The notes: generated by a model not told the origin, from the sequence alone. Numbered from the stretch's first letter, positions 35,980-45,260 are shown. The stretch: 64,000 nt of DNA from Acidisoma silvae (GCF_020618775.1 NZ_JAESVB010000006.1:62001-126000), one strand, 5' to 3'. Program-made: numbers and translations.

Positions 35980-36006
35980 ATCCGCTATATTGATACGTTT
36001 GATCTT

Positions 36007-36912
36007 ATGAATTCCCTTCTCTCCACCGTCTCCCTGCGCCGGTTGCAGGTGTTTCTGGCCGTCTGCGAAACGCTGCATATGGCCCGCGCGGCCGAGGCGC
36101 TGGGCATCGCCCAGCCCGCGCTCAGCCAGCAGATACGTGGGCTGGAAACCGCTATCGGCGCCCGCCTGTTCCATCGCCGGAAGCGCGGCATCGACCTGAC
36201 GGCCGCCGGCGCGCAATGCCGCGACCAGGCCGTACGGCTGCTGCGCCTGCATGGCGAAACCATCGAACAGGTGCGCCGCGTGGCGCGGGGCGAGGCCGGG
36301 CGCATCGTGCTCGGCTATGTCGGCTCGGCCATGTTCGAGCGGCGCTTTCCGGCCGAGTTGCGGCAGATGCGGGATCGCTTTCCCGGCGTGGAACTGAGCC
36401 TGCGCGAAGGCAGCATCCTGACCCTGCTGGACGCCGTCGCCAGTGGGGATATCGATATCGCGCTGGTCCGCGCGCCGATCGACGTCGCGCCGCCGCTGAA
36501 GGCGCGTTTCCATTCCCGCCAGGCGCTGTCGGTCATTCTGCCGCACAACCACCCGCTGGCCCGCCTGCCCGCCATTCCCATCGCGCACTTGGCGCAGGAG
36601 ACGATGATCGGCCTGCCCGACAGCGAAGCCGTGGGCATCATGCGCGTGGTGACGGAACTGGCGCGGGCCGCCGGCATTCAGCTGCCGGTGAAGTGGCATG
36701 TCTCGGAAGTTGGCAGCGTGCTGGGCCTGGTCGCGGCGGGCCTCGGCTTCGGCATCGTGCCGGAAGCCATCGCCGCATTGGCCGGGCCGGAGATCGCGGC
36801 GCGACCGCTGCTGGTGGACCCACCGGCCCATGCCGAGCTTTGGCTGGTCTGGCACGAAGAGAAACTGACACCGGCATTGAGCCAATTTCTGTCGGTCGCC
36901 GGCGGCGGCTAA
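36007..36912 (+). CDS. LysR-family transcriptional regulator
   Basis: The 301-residue protein has an N-terminal winged helix (LRRLQVFLAVCETLHMARAA, then AQPALSQQIRGLE), a linker helix and a periplasmic-binding-like effector domain. ATG 36007 gives the canonical start. It is divergent from ubiD-ubiX with a TGAAG/CTTCA dyad in between, so ubiD control by an aromatic or unsaturated acid is likely. The effector is unknown. Confidence 0.9.
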   Translation: MNSLLSTVSLRRLQVFLAVCETLHMARAAEALGIAQPALSQQIRGLETAIGARLFHRRKRGIDLTAAGAQCRDQAVRLLRLHGETIEQVRRVARGEAGRIVLGYVGSAMFERRFPAELRQMRDRFPGVELSLREGSILTLLDAVASGDIDIALVRAPIDVAPPLKARFHSRQALSVILPHNHPLARLPAIPIAHLAQETMIGLPDSEAVGIMRVVTELARAAGIQLPVKWHVSEVGSVLGLVAAGLGFGIVPEAIAALAGPEIAARPLLVDPPAHAELWLVWHEEKLTPALSQFLSVAGGG

Positions 36913-36952
36913 GGGCTTTGGCGACTCGCACCCGTCGCGCCACAAGGGCGGT

Positions 36953-37696
36953 ATGTGCGGTCGTTTCGCGTCCACCCTTCCCCCCGAGCAGATCGAGGCA
37001 TTGTTTGCCATTGGTGGCGAGCTGCCCGGCCAGGCACCGTCCTGGAACATCACGCCCCGGCAAGACGCCCTGGTCATTCGCCGCCACCCGGAAACGCGCG
37101 CCCGCCGTGCGGACGCGCTGAACTGGGGCTTTCTGCCGCATTTCGCCAAGGAACTGGCACGCGCGCCGCGGCCGATCAATGCACGGGCCGAGACGCTGGC
37201 GACCTCGCCTTTGTTTCGCAGCGCCTATCAGGGCGGCCGGCGATGCCTGATCCCGGCGACGCTGTTCTACGAATGGCATACCGGCACCAATGGCCGGCAG
37301 CCCTATGCCGTGGCACGCATGGACGGCGCGCCGCTCGTCTTCGGCGGGTTGTGGGAAGGCTGGCGCGGGCCGGACGGTGCCATCATCCGCAGCTTCACCA
37401 TTGTCACCACCGTCGCCGGTGCGGATGTCGCGGCCCTGCATGAACGGATGCCGCTGACGCTGGCACCGAAGGATTGGCCGTTGTGGCTGGGCGAGACGGA
37501 CCGCGACCCATCCGATCTGCTGAAACCCACGCCCGCTGGCACATTGCGCGCCTGGCCCGTTTCCACTCGCGTCAATAGCGCGCAGCAGAATGACGCGGGC
37601 CTGGCGGACGAGATTGACCCATCAATCCCGCCGCCCAGGCCCGCGACAGAAGCCCGCACGCTGAAACAGGGGCCAAGCCTGCCGCTATTTGGCTAA
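36953..37696 (+). CDS. SRAP protein (HMCES/YedK family)
   Basis: The 247-residue protein has a SOS-response-associated peptidase domain that shields abasic sites in single-stranded DNA by forming a thiazolidine crosslink. The invariant Cys2 begins MCGRF, N76 sits in INARAET, E107 in LFYEWH and H163 in LHERMPLTL, all required residues. The start Met is removed to expose Cys2. The gene lies 40 bases after lysR. No lexA box was identified. Function follows from the family; the protein is cytoplasmic. Confidence 0.95.
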   Translation: MCGRFASTLPPEQIEALFAIGGELPGQAPSWNITPRQDALVIRRHPETRARRADALNWGFLPHFAKELARAPRPINARAETLATSPLFRSAYQGGRRCLIPATLFYEWHTGTNGRQPYAVARMDGAPLVFGGLWEGWRGPDGAIIRSFTIVTTVAGADVAALHERMPLTLAPKDWPLWLGETDRDPSDLLKPTPAGTLRAWPVSTRVNSAQQNDAGLADEIDPSIPPPRPATEARTLKQGPSLPLFG

Positions 37697-37701
37697 ACCA
37701 A

Positions 37702-39045
37702 TCAGGCTTGCGCCAAGGCCTGACGCAGATCGTCCAGAATATCCTCGGGATGTTCCAGACCGATGGACAGCCGGATATAGCCCGGCGTGACGCCCGTGCG
37801 TGCCTGTTCCTCCACCGTCAATTGCGAATGGGTGGTGGACGCCGGATGAATGGCCAGGCTGCGCGCGTCACCGATATTGGCGACGTGATAAAGAAGTTGC
37901 AGCGCATCGATGAAGCGCTTGCCGGCCTCCGCACCGCCGCCAAGTTCGAAGCCGAGCAGCGCACCCTGCCCGAATTCGCCGCGCAGATAGCGATCGGCCC
38001 GCGCCCGCGCCTGTCCCGTCTGCTGACTGGGATGGATGACGCGCGTGACCTTGTCATGGCCTTTGAGGAAGTCCGCGACGATGAGCGCGGAGGCATTGTG
38101 CTGGCGGATGCGCAGCGGCAGCGTCTCGATCCCCTGGATGAACTGAAAGGCGTTGAAGGGGGAAACGGCGGCGCCCAGGTCACGCTGCAAGACCACGCGC
38201 GCGCGGAGCACATAGGCGATGGGGCCCAGCGGCTTTGCGGCCTCAATCCAGACCGCGCCGTGATAGCCGGGGTCCGGCTCGGCCAGCAGCGGGAAGCGTG
38301 CCTTGTGCTTTTCCCAATCGAATGTGCCGCCGTCGATGATGGCGCCGCCGATGGAGGTGCCATGACCGCCGATATATTTTGTTGTTGAATAAACAACAAT
38401 CGCGGCACCGTGGTCGAAGGGCCGCACCGTCAAAGGTGCTGCGGTATTATCCACGATCAGCGGAATGCCGAATTGCTGCCCGATGGCGGCGACTTCCGCG
38501 ATGGGAAACACTTCCAGCTTCGGATTGGGCAAAGTCTCGGCATAATAGGCGCGGGTATGGTTGTCGGTCGCGCGCGCGAAAGCTTCAGGGTCCGCCGGAT
38601 CGACGAAGCGCACTTCGATGCCCAGGCGCCGCAGCGTATTGGCGAACAAGGCCCAGGTGCCGCCATAGAGATCCGTCGAACTCACGATATTGTCGCCGGC
38701 TTCGGCGATATTGAGAATGGCGAAGGCCGAGGCCGATTGGCCGGAGGAGAGCGCCAGAGCGGCCACCCCGCCTTCGAGTGCGGCCAGGCGCTGTTCCAGC
38801 GCGTCCTGCGTCGGATTGGTGATGCGCGTATAGACATTGCCCAGTTCCTGTAGCGCAAACAGGCGCGCGGCGTGGCCGGTATCGTGGAACTGATAGGATG
38901 TCGTCTGATAGATCGGCACGGCGACCGCGCCGGTCGTGGGGTCGGCGCGATAGCTGCCGCCGTGCAGGGCGATGGTTTCCGGCCGCCAGCGTGCCCGCCG
39001 GTCGGTCTCGGAAAGCGCAGTCGTGGAAATCTGTGTGTCCGGCAT
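37702..39045 (-). CDS. metY: O-acetylhomoserine sulfhydrylase (MetY type)
   Basis: PLP enzyme that joins O-acetylhomoserine with sulfide or methanethiol to give homocysteine or methionine. The 447-residue product has the Cys/Met-metabolism fold: TTSYQFHDT, the PLP Lys in VVYSTTKYIGGHGT, and IHPASTTHSQLTVEEQ near the end. The length and the FDHGAAIVV block fit MetY rather than MetB/MetC. It lies 32 bases after the flavin monooxygenase gene on the same strand. That suggests it captures sulfide or thiol released by organosulfur cleavage. Confidence 0.94.
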   Translation of the reverse strand: MPDTQISTTALSETDRRARWRPETIALHGGSYRADPTTGAVAVPIYQTTSYQFHDTGHAARLFALQELGNVYTRITNPTQDALEQRLAALEGGVAALALSSGQSASAFAILNIAEAGDNIVSSTDLYGGTWALFANTLRRLGIEVRFVDPADPEAFARATDNHTRAYYAETLPNPKLEVFPIAEVAAIGQQFGIPLIVDNTAAPLTVRPFDHGAAIVVYSTTKYIGGHGTSIGGAIIDGGTFDWEKHKARFPLLAEPDPGYHGAVWIEAAKPLGPIAYVLRARVVLQRDLGAAVSPFNAFQFIQGIETLPLRIRQHNASALIVADFLKGHDKVTRVIHPSQQTGQARARADRYLRGEFGQGALLGFELGGGAEAGKRFIDALQLLYHVANIGDARSLAIHPASTTHSQLTVEEQARTGVTPGYIRLSIGLEHPEDILDDLRQALAQA

Positions 39046-39077
39046 GGTTTTTCCCAGTTCTGTTTTATTTATCTGGT

Positions 39078-40436
39078 TTAGGCCGAGCGCCGCAGCGTCT
39101 GCACCGCCCTGTCATCCTCGCGCAGGTGGTGGCGCAGCGTGCTGCCAGTATAGCGCTTTCGGTAAAGACCTAAACGTTGCAGTTCAGGCACGACCTCATC
39201 GGCGAATTCCGCGAAACTGCCGGGCAGATAGGCCGGGCTGATGACGAAGCCGTCGCAGGCCCCGGCATCGAACCATGTTGCCAATATCCGTGCGATCTGC
39301 GGCCCGGTGCCGCAGAGTTGCGGCACGCGAATGCTGGCGGCCCATTCGCGGCCGACGCTGTCGAGCGTGGCCCCCGGCCCGCCCAGCGTGGCCAACTTCT
39401 CCCGCACCGCCGCCGGCAGGCTGTTATCCCCCGCCAGATCCGCGACCGGCGTTGCCAGATCATATTTGGCGAAATCGAAATTGAGCTGGCCGGACAGCGT
39501 GACGATGCCGAGTTCGGGCCGGGCGAGCGCGTTATGCGCGTCGCGCAGCGCAATCGCCTCGGCCTCGGTGCGGCCGATGAAGGGCATCACGGCGGTGAGG
39601 ATACGCACGCTGTCCGCGGCCCGTCCCTGTTCCACCGCCAGGCGCCGGACATCGGCGCGGAAGGCGATGCCGTCCTCGATGCTGCGGTTGATGGCGAAAA
39701 TGGCTTCCGCCCAGCGGGCGCCGAAGCGGCGGCCGCGCCCCGAGGCGCCGGCCTGGATGATGACGGGATGGCCGGCCGGTCCGGGCGGCATGTTCATCGG
39801 GCCTTCGACCGCAAAGAATTGCCCGCGATGATCGACGGCATGCACCTTCGCCGGATCGACGAAGAAGCCGGCTTCCTTGTCATGCACCAGGGCGTCCGGT
39901 TCCCAACTGCGCCAAAGCTTGAAGGCGACCTCCAGAAACTCGTCGGCGCGGTCATAGCGCAGGTCATGCTCCATATGCCGGTCCTGGCCGAAGATGCGGC
40001 CTTCGCTGTCATTCATGGAGGTGACGACGTTCCACGCCCCGCGCCCGCCGCTGAGATGATCGAGCGTCGTGAAGCTGCGGACGATATGGTTGGGCTGGTA
40101 GTAGGTGGTGGAGCGGGTGACGCCGAGGCCGATATGGCGCGTGGTGGCCGCCAGGTAGGAGACGACGGGTAGCGGGTCCAACCGCGCCGGATCCTGACTG
40201 CCGTAGCGAAAGGCCGCGTCCCGGCTGCCATCGGCCTGGTCGGAGACCGCCAGACGGTCCGCGAAGAACAGGAAGTCGAACAGGCCTTCCTCCAGGATTT
40301 CCGCAACGTCCGCGTAAAGCCTGGGATCGGTAAAGCGCCGCGTGGTGCGCGGATGGCGCCAGACGGCGTGGCTATGGACGACCGGACCCGCGATCAGAAA
40401 GCCTGCGAGATGAATCTGTCGCGACGCTTGGGTCAC
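39078..40436 (-). CDS. FMN-dependent monooxygenase (NtaA/SnaA/DszA family)
   Basis: The 452-residue product is a long flavin-dependent luciferase-like enzyme: LFDFLFFADRLA, RHIGLGVTRSTTYYQPN, TLDHLSGGRGAWNVVTS, and QAGASGRGRRFGARWAEA. The family oxidises organosulfur or aminopolycarboxylate compounds using reduced FMN. The start is GTG 40436, with AGAGGAGAG upstream. A much longer open frame upstream overlaps the plus-strand oxidoreductase and is spurious. The metY gene follows and a DszC-like gene is divergent. The whole looks like sulfur salvage; the substrate is unknown. Confidence 0.88.
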   Translation of the reverse strand: MTQASRQIHLAGFLIAGPVVHSHAVWRHPRTTRRFTDPRLYADVAEILEEGLFDFLFFADRLAVSDQADGSRDAAFRYGSQDPARLDPLPVVSYLAATTRHIGLGVTRSTTYYQPNHIVRSFTTLDHLSGGRGAWNVVTSMNDSEGRIFGQDRHMEHDLRYDRADEFLEVAFKLWRSWEPDALVHDKEAGFFVDPAKVHAVDHRGQFFAVEGPMNMPPGPAGHPVIIQAGASGRGRRFGARWAEAIFAINRSIEDGIAFRADVRRLAVEQGRAADSVRILTAVMPFIGRTEAEAIALRDAHNALARPELGIVTLSGQLNFDFAKYDLATPVADLAGDNSLPAAVREKLATLGGPGATLDSVGREWAASIRVPQLCGTGPQIARILATWFDAGACDGFVISPAYLPGSFAEFADEVVPELQRLGLYRKRYTGSTLRHHLREDDRAVQTLRRSA

Positions 40437-40571
40437 CCGCGTCTCTCCTCTTCTCGTCGCCGGCCATAGACGCATGGCCGGACGCGCGATACGATAAACA
40501 ACATCGAGATAGTGCAAATACGCGACGTCACTTGTAAATACTGAAATTAAATAGTTAATTCTGAGGCGCTC

Positions 40572-41795
40572 ATGACCGAAACCGAAACCGCCTGGCCCGC
40601 CCCCGTCTCGTCCAGCTATCCGGCGTTGGCCGAGCGGTTCCGGCCGATCTTCCGCCAGATCGCGGAAGGCGCCATTCAGCGCGAGGCTGAGCGCATTTTG
40701 CCGTATGAGCCGATTGCCTGGCTGAAGGCGGCCGGCTTCGGCACGGTGCGGATCCCCGTGGCAGAGGGCGGGTTCGGCGCCACGATTCCTGAGCTGTTCG
40801 GCCTGCTGATCGAGTTGTCGGCGGCCGATTCGAATGTCACCCAGGCGCTGCGCGCCCATTTCGGCGCGGTCGAGGATATTCTGGCCGCCGGCACGGCAGA
40901 CCGGCGGGCGCGCTGGATTCCGCGCTTCCTGGCGGCCGAGCTGGTCGGCAGCGCGCTGAGCGAAGCCGCCGGCAATACGCTCGGCTCCTTCGAAACCCGC
41001 CTGACCACGGACGGCGACCTGCTGCGGCTGAGCGGCACCAAATTCTACAGCACCGGCACGCTCTATGCCGATTGGATCAATTTCGCCGCCGAGAAGGACG
41101 GCGAAGTGCTGAGCGGACTCGTCTCCGCCACCGCCGAAGGCGTCACTCGTCATGACGACTGGTCCGGCTTCGGCCAGACGCTGACGGGCAGCGGCACCAC
41201 GGTTTTCGAGAATGCGGCCGTGCATCCGGGCGACGTCTTTCCCTTCGACGCGCGCTCCAAATACCGCACCGCCTTCTATCAGCTGGTGCATCTGGCGACG
41301 CTCTCCGGCATCGGCCGCGCCGCCGCGCGGGATCTGACGGAACAGGTGGCCGCCCGCCGCCGCGCCTATAGCCATGGTGCGGCCGGAACGGTGCAGACCG
41401 ATCCGCAGGTCTTGCAGGTGGTCGGCCATGTCCGCAGCCTGGCCTATGCCGCCGCCGCCACCACGTTGCAGGCCGCCCAGGGCGCGCAGCTGGTCTATGA
41501 CCTTTCCATCGCTGGGCAGCCGGAGCAGGCCGCCCAGGCCGCCATCGTCAGCGAAATCGGCGTCGATCAGGCGCAGCCGGTGGTGGCCAAGCTGGTGCTG
41601 GAAGCGACCGAAACCCTGTTCGATGCCTTGGGCGCGTCGGCGACCGTACGGGCCACGGCGCTGGACCGGCATTGGCGCAATGCCCGCACCCTCTCCTCCC
41701 ATAATCCGTTGATCTACAAGCAGCGCATCGTCGGCGATTACGCGGTGAACGGTACCGCGCCGCCCAGCTTCTGGATGGTCGGCAGCGTCAGCTGA
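40572..41795 (+). CDS. SfnB/DszC-like flavin-dependent oxidoreductase
   Basis: The 407-residue acyl-CoA-dehydrogenase-fold protein has FAD/FMN-binding SEAAGNTLGSFETRL and LSGTKFYSTG. The RHWRNARTLSSHNPLIYKQR ending is characteristic of DszC/SfnB enzymes rather than true acyl-CoA dehydrogenases, since the acyl-CoA catalytic Glu context is missing. SfnB helps desulfonate dimethylsulfone-derived compounds; DszC oxidises dibenzothiophene. It is divergent from the monooxygenase-metY pair across a 135-base AT-rich gap. The three are likely one sulfur-scavenging locus. Confidence 0.87.
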   Translation: MTETETAWPAPVSSSYPALAERFRPIFRQIAEGAIQREAERILPYEPIAWLKAAGFGTVRIPVAEGGFGATIPELFGLLIELSAADSNVTQALRAHFGAVEDILAAGTADRRARWIPRFLAAELVGSALSEAAGNTLGSFETRLTTDGDLLRLSGTKFYSTGTLYADWINFAAEKDGEVLSGLVSATAEGVTRHDDWSGFGQTLTGSGTTVFENAAVHPGDVFPFDARSKYRTAFYQLVHLATLSGIGRAAARDLTEQVAARRRAYSHGAAGTVQTDPQVLQVVGHVRSLAYAAAATTLQAAQGAQLVYDLSIAGQPEQAAQAAIVSEIGVDQAQPVVAKLVLEATETLFDALGASATVRATALDRHWRNARTLSSHNPLIYKQRIVGDYAVNGTAPPSFWMVGSVS

Positions 41796-41905
41796 GACCT
41801 TCTGCATGACGGTCTGATGAAAGCGGGGCGCGGACCAGCATAACGGCCATTGCTCCCGCCCCGCGCGGCTCGCTAATAGGCGGACACATCTATACGAGTT
41901 CGCCC

Positions 41906-43024
41906 ATGACCTATGACATTGCCATTGTCGGTGCCGGCATCGTGGGCATCGCTCATGCATTGGCCGCGAGCCGCCTCGGTCTGCGCGTCGTCATGATCGA
42001 CCGCGACCAGCGCTCGGTCGGCGCGTCCATCCGCAATTTCGGCTTTGTCACCGTCACGGGCCAGCAGCAGGGCGAATGCTGGCGCCGCGCCATGCGGTCC
42101 CGCGACATCTGGGAAGAGGTCGCGCCCCAGGCCGGTATTTCTGTTCTGCATCAGGGCCTGGCCGTGGTTGCCCGCCGGCCGGAAGCGGCCGTGGTGCTGG
42201 AAGCTTTTCGGGACCATCCGGAAATGGGCGTCGGCTGCGAACTGCTGTCGGCCGAGGAAGGCCGCAAGCGCTTCCCCTGGATGACCGGCGAGGCCGAGAG
42301 CGTGCTCTATTCCCCGCATGACCGTCGGGTTGAATCCCGTGAGGCCATTCCCCGTCTCAACGCCTGGCTGGCGGAAGCGCGTGGCGTCACCGTGCTGCGC
42401 GGCGTGGCCGTGCATGGCGTGGAACGCGGACGCGTTTTCACCAGCGACGGCGTCATCGAGGCTGCCAAGATCGCGGTCTGCCCGGGCGATGATCTGGCGA
42501 CGCTTTTCCCTGACCGGCTGGCGGAATTCAGCGTCACGCGCTCCAAATTGCAGATGATGCGGCTGAAGCCCCGCAAGCCCCTGCCGCTGGGCTGCGCGGT
42601 GATGACCGATCTCTCCCTCGTCCGCTATCTCGGCTATTCGGAACTGCCGGAAGCCGCCCCCCTGCTCGCGCGTCTGAAACAGGAACAGGCGCCACATCTG
42701 GCCGGCGGCGTGCATCTGATTGCCGTGCAATCGGCCGATGGCAGCCTCGTCGTCGGTGACACCCATGTCTATGGCACCACCATGGACCCCTTCGGCGATA
42801 CGGCGCTGGACGATCTGGTGCTGGATGAATTCCACGCCGTCTTTCCGGGCGTGGAATACGACATTACCGAGCGCTGGATCGGCACCTATGCCTCCGCGCC
42901 CGACCGTCTCGCGCTGCTCGACAAGCCCATGGATGACGTCGCTCTGACCGTCGTCACCAGCGGCACCGGCGCTTCCACCGCTTTCGCCATCGGCGAAGAA
43001 GTCATTCAGGAGCTTTGCGCATGA
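41906..43024 (+). CDS. FAD-dependent oxidoreductase, TIGR03364 type (phosphonate)
   Basis: The 372-residue product is a DAO-like flavoprotein: AIVGAGIVGIAHALAASRLG dinucleotide motif, VMIDRDQRSVGASIRNFGF, and VVTSGTGASTAFAIGEE at the C-terminus. The S-I-R-N-F-G-F block marks the TIGR03364 family that travels with phosphonate-degradation genes. Members such as PbfC oxidise N-methyl-2-aminoethylphosphonate or AEP to phosphonoacetaldehyde. Its stop overlaps the phnX start (ATGA), which supports that route. It is the first gene of a three-gene operon. Confidence 0.88.
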   Translation: MTYDIAIVGAGIVGIAHALAASRLGLRVVMIDRDQRSVGASIRNFGFVTVTGQQQGECWRRAMRSRDIWEEVAPQAGISVLHQGLAVVARRPEAAVVLEAFRDHPEMGVGCELLSAEEGRKRFPWMTGEAESVLYSPHDRRVESREAIPRLNAWLAEARGVTVLRGVAVHGVERGRVFTSDGVIEAAKIAVCPGDDLATLFPDRLAEFSVTRSKLQMMRLKPRKPLPLGCAVMTDLSLVRYLGYSELPEAAPLLARLKQEQAPHLAGGVHLIAVQSADGSLVVGDTHVYGTTMDPFGDTALDDLVLDEFHAVFPGVEYDITERWIGTYASAPDRLALLDKPMDDVALTVVTSGTGASTAFAIGEEVIQELCA

Positions 43025-43827
43025 GCCATCACCTCAAGGCCGCGATCTTCGACTGGGCCGGTACCGTCATCGATTTCGGCTCCCGCGCGCCGATGGGCGC
43101 CTTCGTCGAAGCCTATCGGCGTTTCGATGTCGCGGTTTCGGTCGCGGAAGCGCGCAAACCCATGGGCCTGCCGAAACGCGCCCATATCGCGGCGCTGATG
43201 GCGGACCCTGACATTGCGGCGCGCTGGGCGGAAACCCACGGCGCCCTGCCGGGCGAGGCCGAGATCGACGCGCTGTATGCCATCTTCGTGCCGCTGAATA
43301 CCGAAGTGGTCAGCGATTTCTGCACCCTCATTCCGGGTGCCGTGGACATGGCAAAAGCCGTGCGGGCGCGGGGCATGAAGTTGGGCTCCACCACCGGCTA
43401 TGTCCGCCCGATCATGGAACGCGTGCTGCCTTTGGCCGCCGCTCAAGGCTATGTGCCGGACAATCTGGTCTGCGCCGGTGACCTGGCGGACGGCCGCCCC
43501 AGCCCGCTGATGATGTATCGCTGCTTCGCGGATCTGGGCGTCTATCCCCCCTCCGCCGTGGTGAAGATCGACGATACCGAGCCGGGCATCCTGGAAGGCC
43601 TCGCCGCCGGCACCTGGACGGTCGGCGTCAGCGTCTCCGGCAATTGCGTCGGCCTCAGCCATGAGGAATGGCTGGCGACGCCCGAGGAAGAACAGGCATC
43701 GCTCCGCGCGAGCGCGGAGAATACGCTGCTCGGCGTCGGTGCGCATTTCGTCATCGACAGCATCGCCGATCTGGTGCCGGTGCTGGATGAGATCGAAGCG
43801 CGCATGGAACGCGGCGAGACGCCCTGA
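43021..43827 (+). CDS. phnX: Phosphonoacetaldehyde hydrolase
   Basis: HAD-fold enzyme that splits phosphonoacetaldehyde to acetaldehyde and phosphate. The 268-residue product has the nucleophile Asp in IFDWAGTVIDFGSRAP, cap-domain Lys in KPMGLPKRAHI (the Schiff-base lysine region), STTGYVRPIM, and KIDDTEPGILEG. ATG 43021 overlaps the oxidase stop; a TTG six bases earlier is not needed. It is the central enzyme of the operon; upstream and downstream enzymes supply its substrate. Confidence 0.95.
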   Translation: MSHHLKAAIFDWAGTVIDFGSRAPMGAFVEAYRRFDVAVSVAEARKPMGLPKRAHIAALMADPDIAARWAETHGALPGEAEIDALYAIFVPLNTEVVSDFCTLIPGAVDMAKAVRARGMKLGSTTGYVRPIMERVLPLAAAQGYVPDNLVCAGDLADGRPSPLMMYRCFADLGVYPPSAVVKIDDTEPGILEGLAAGTWTVGVSVSGNCVGLSHEEWLATPEEEQASLRASAENTLLGVGAHFVIDSIADLVPVLDEIEARMERGETP

Positions 43828-43837
43828 GCGCCGTCGC

Positions 43838-45214
43838 GTGACCAGCCCCGTTCGCGCCGGCGAAGGCGACGTCAACCATTCGCCGCGCCGCCGCGCATGG
43901 GCCGCCGAGAACATTCGGGGCGCAGGCCGCGACCTGATCGACCGCGATGCGGCGGCCTTTCTGCACCAATCCGTTTCCACCCCCTGCCTTAACGCCATCG
44001 CGCGGGCCGAGGGGATCTGGATCGAGGATGTGGCGGGCCGCCGCTACATGGATTTCCACGGCAATAACGTCCATCACATCGGCTACGGCCATCCGCGCCT
44101 GAAGGCGGCGATTGCCGCCCAGATGGACGCTCTGCCTTTCGCGCCACGCCGCTTCACCTGCGAACCCGCCGTGGCGCTGGCCGAAAAGCTGGCCGAGATC
44201 GCGCCGGGCGACCTGTCAAAGATCCTGTTCACGACCGGCGGGTCGGACGCCATCGAAGTGGCGCTGAAAGTGGCGCGCGCCGCCACGGGTCGCTTCAAGA
44301 CGATTTCCTTCTGGGACGCCTTCCACGGTGCCGGTTTCGGCGCGTCCAGCGTCGGTGGCGAGGCGATGTTCCGCTCTGGCCCCATCGGGCCGCTGCTGCC
44401 GGGCACGGAGCATGTGGCGCCCTTCGCCTGCTACCATTGCCCCTACGGCTATCCGGCGCCGAACGGCGTGCCGGACCTCGACCTCTGCCATATGACCTGC
44501 GCGAATTACCTACGCTATGTGCTGGAACGCGAAGGCGATGTCGCGGCCGTCATCGCGGAACCCGCCCGCGCCGTACCCTATCTGCCGCCGCCGGGCTATT
44601 GGAAGGCCGTGGCCGAGGCCTGTCGCGCCCATGGGACGCTGCTGATCTTCGATGAAATCCCGACGGGATTGGGCAAGACGGGCCGCATGTTCGCCTGCGA
44701 CCATGACGGTGTCACACCCGATATTCTGGTCATGGGCAAGGCGCTGGGCGGCGGCATTCTGCCCATCGCGGCGGTGCTGTGCCGGCCGGAGCTTGACGTC
44801 GCCGGCGCCTATGCCTTCGGCCATTACACGCATGAGAAAAACCCCGTCACGGCGCGGGCCGCGCTGACGACCATTCAGATCATCGAGGACGAGGATCTGG
44901 TGGAAAACGCCCGTCGGGTTGGAGACGTCGCGCTGGACCGGCTGCACGCCATGAAAGCCAAGCATCCGCTGATCGGCGATGAGCGCGGCCGGGGCTTTCT
45001 GCTCGGCATCGAACTGGTGACGGACCGTGCGGCCAAGACGGCCGCCAGCGACGCCGCCGAAGCCATTCTGTATCGCGCCTTCGACCAGGGTCTGAGCTTC
45101 AAGACAACGATGGGCAATGTGCTGACGCTGACGCCCTCGCTGGTCACCACCGAAGGTCAGATGATGCAGGCGCTGGATATTCTGGAAGCGGCAATCACGG
45201 CGGAAGAGCGGTAA
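43838..45214 (+). CDS. PbfA-like PLP lyase (class III aminotransferase fold)
   Basis: The 458-residue product begins at GTG 43838, ten bases after phnX. It has the class III aminotransferase fold: FTTGGSDAIEVALKVARAAT, WDAFHGAGFGA, LLIFDEIPTGLGKTGRMF, the PLP Lys in MGKALGGGILP, and GHYTHEKNPVTARAAL. The context with phnX and a TIGR03364 oxidase is that of PbfA, (R)-1-hydroxy-2-aminoethylphosphonate ammonia-lyase, which yields phosphonoacetaldehyde. A true transaminase role cannot be excluded. PhnW is absent. The operon thus has two entries into PhnX. Confidence 0.82.
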   Translation: MTSPVRAGEGDVNHSPRRRAWAAENIRGAGRDLIDRDAAAFLHQSVSTPCLNAIARAEGIWIEDVAGRRYMDFHGNNVHHIGYGHPRLKAAIAAQMDALPFAPRRFTCEPAVALAEKLAEIAPGDLSKILFTTGGSDAIEVALKVARAATGRFKTISFWDAFHGAGFGASSVGGEAMFRSGPIGPLLPGTEHVAPFACYHCPYGYPAPNGVPDLDLCHMTCANYLRYVLEREGDVAAVIAEPARAVPYLPPPGYWKAVAEACRAHGTLLIFDEIPTGLGKTGRMFACDHDGVTPDILVMGKALGGGILPIAAVLCRPELDVAGAYAFGHYTHEKNPVTARAALTTIQIIEDEDLVENARRVGDVALDRLHAMKAKHPLIGDERGRGFLLGIELVTDRAAKTAASDAAEAILYRAFDQGLSFKTTMGNVLTLTPSLVTTEGQMMQALDILEAAITAEER

Positions 45215-45227
45215 GCTAAATCTCTTG

Positions 45228-45254
45228 AATCTGGCTCCAAAACGGCGCCAGATT
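45228..45254. promoter_or_regulatory. Candidate toxin-antitoxin operator
   Basis: AATCTGGC (45228-45235) and GCCAGATT (45247-45254) are a perfect 8-bp inverted repeat with an 11-base spacer, ending 6 bases before the antitoxin ATG. The position is right for autorepression by a ribbon-helix-helix antitoxin. Confidence 0.65.
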
Positions 45255-45260
45255 GACTCC

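Noticed and set aside
39078-41960. 960-codon minus-strand frame including the flavin monooxygenase
   Set aside because: Only residues after the GTG at 40436 match a protein family; the upstream half is the antisense of the SfnB/DszC-like gene.
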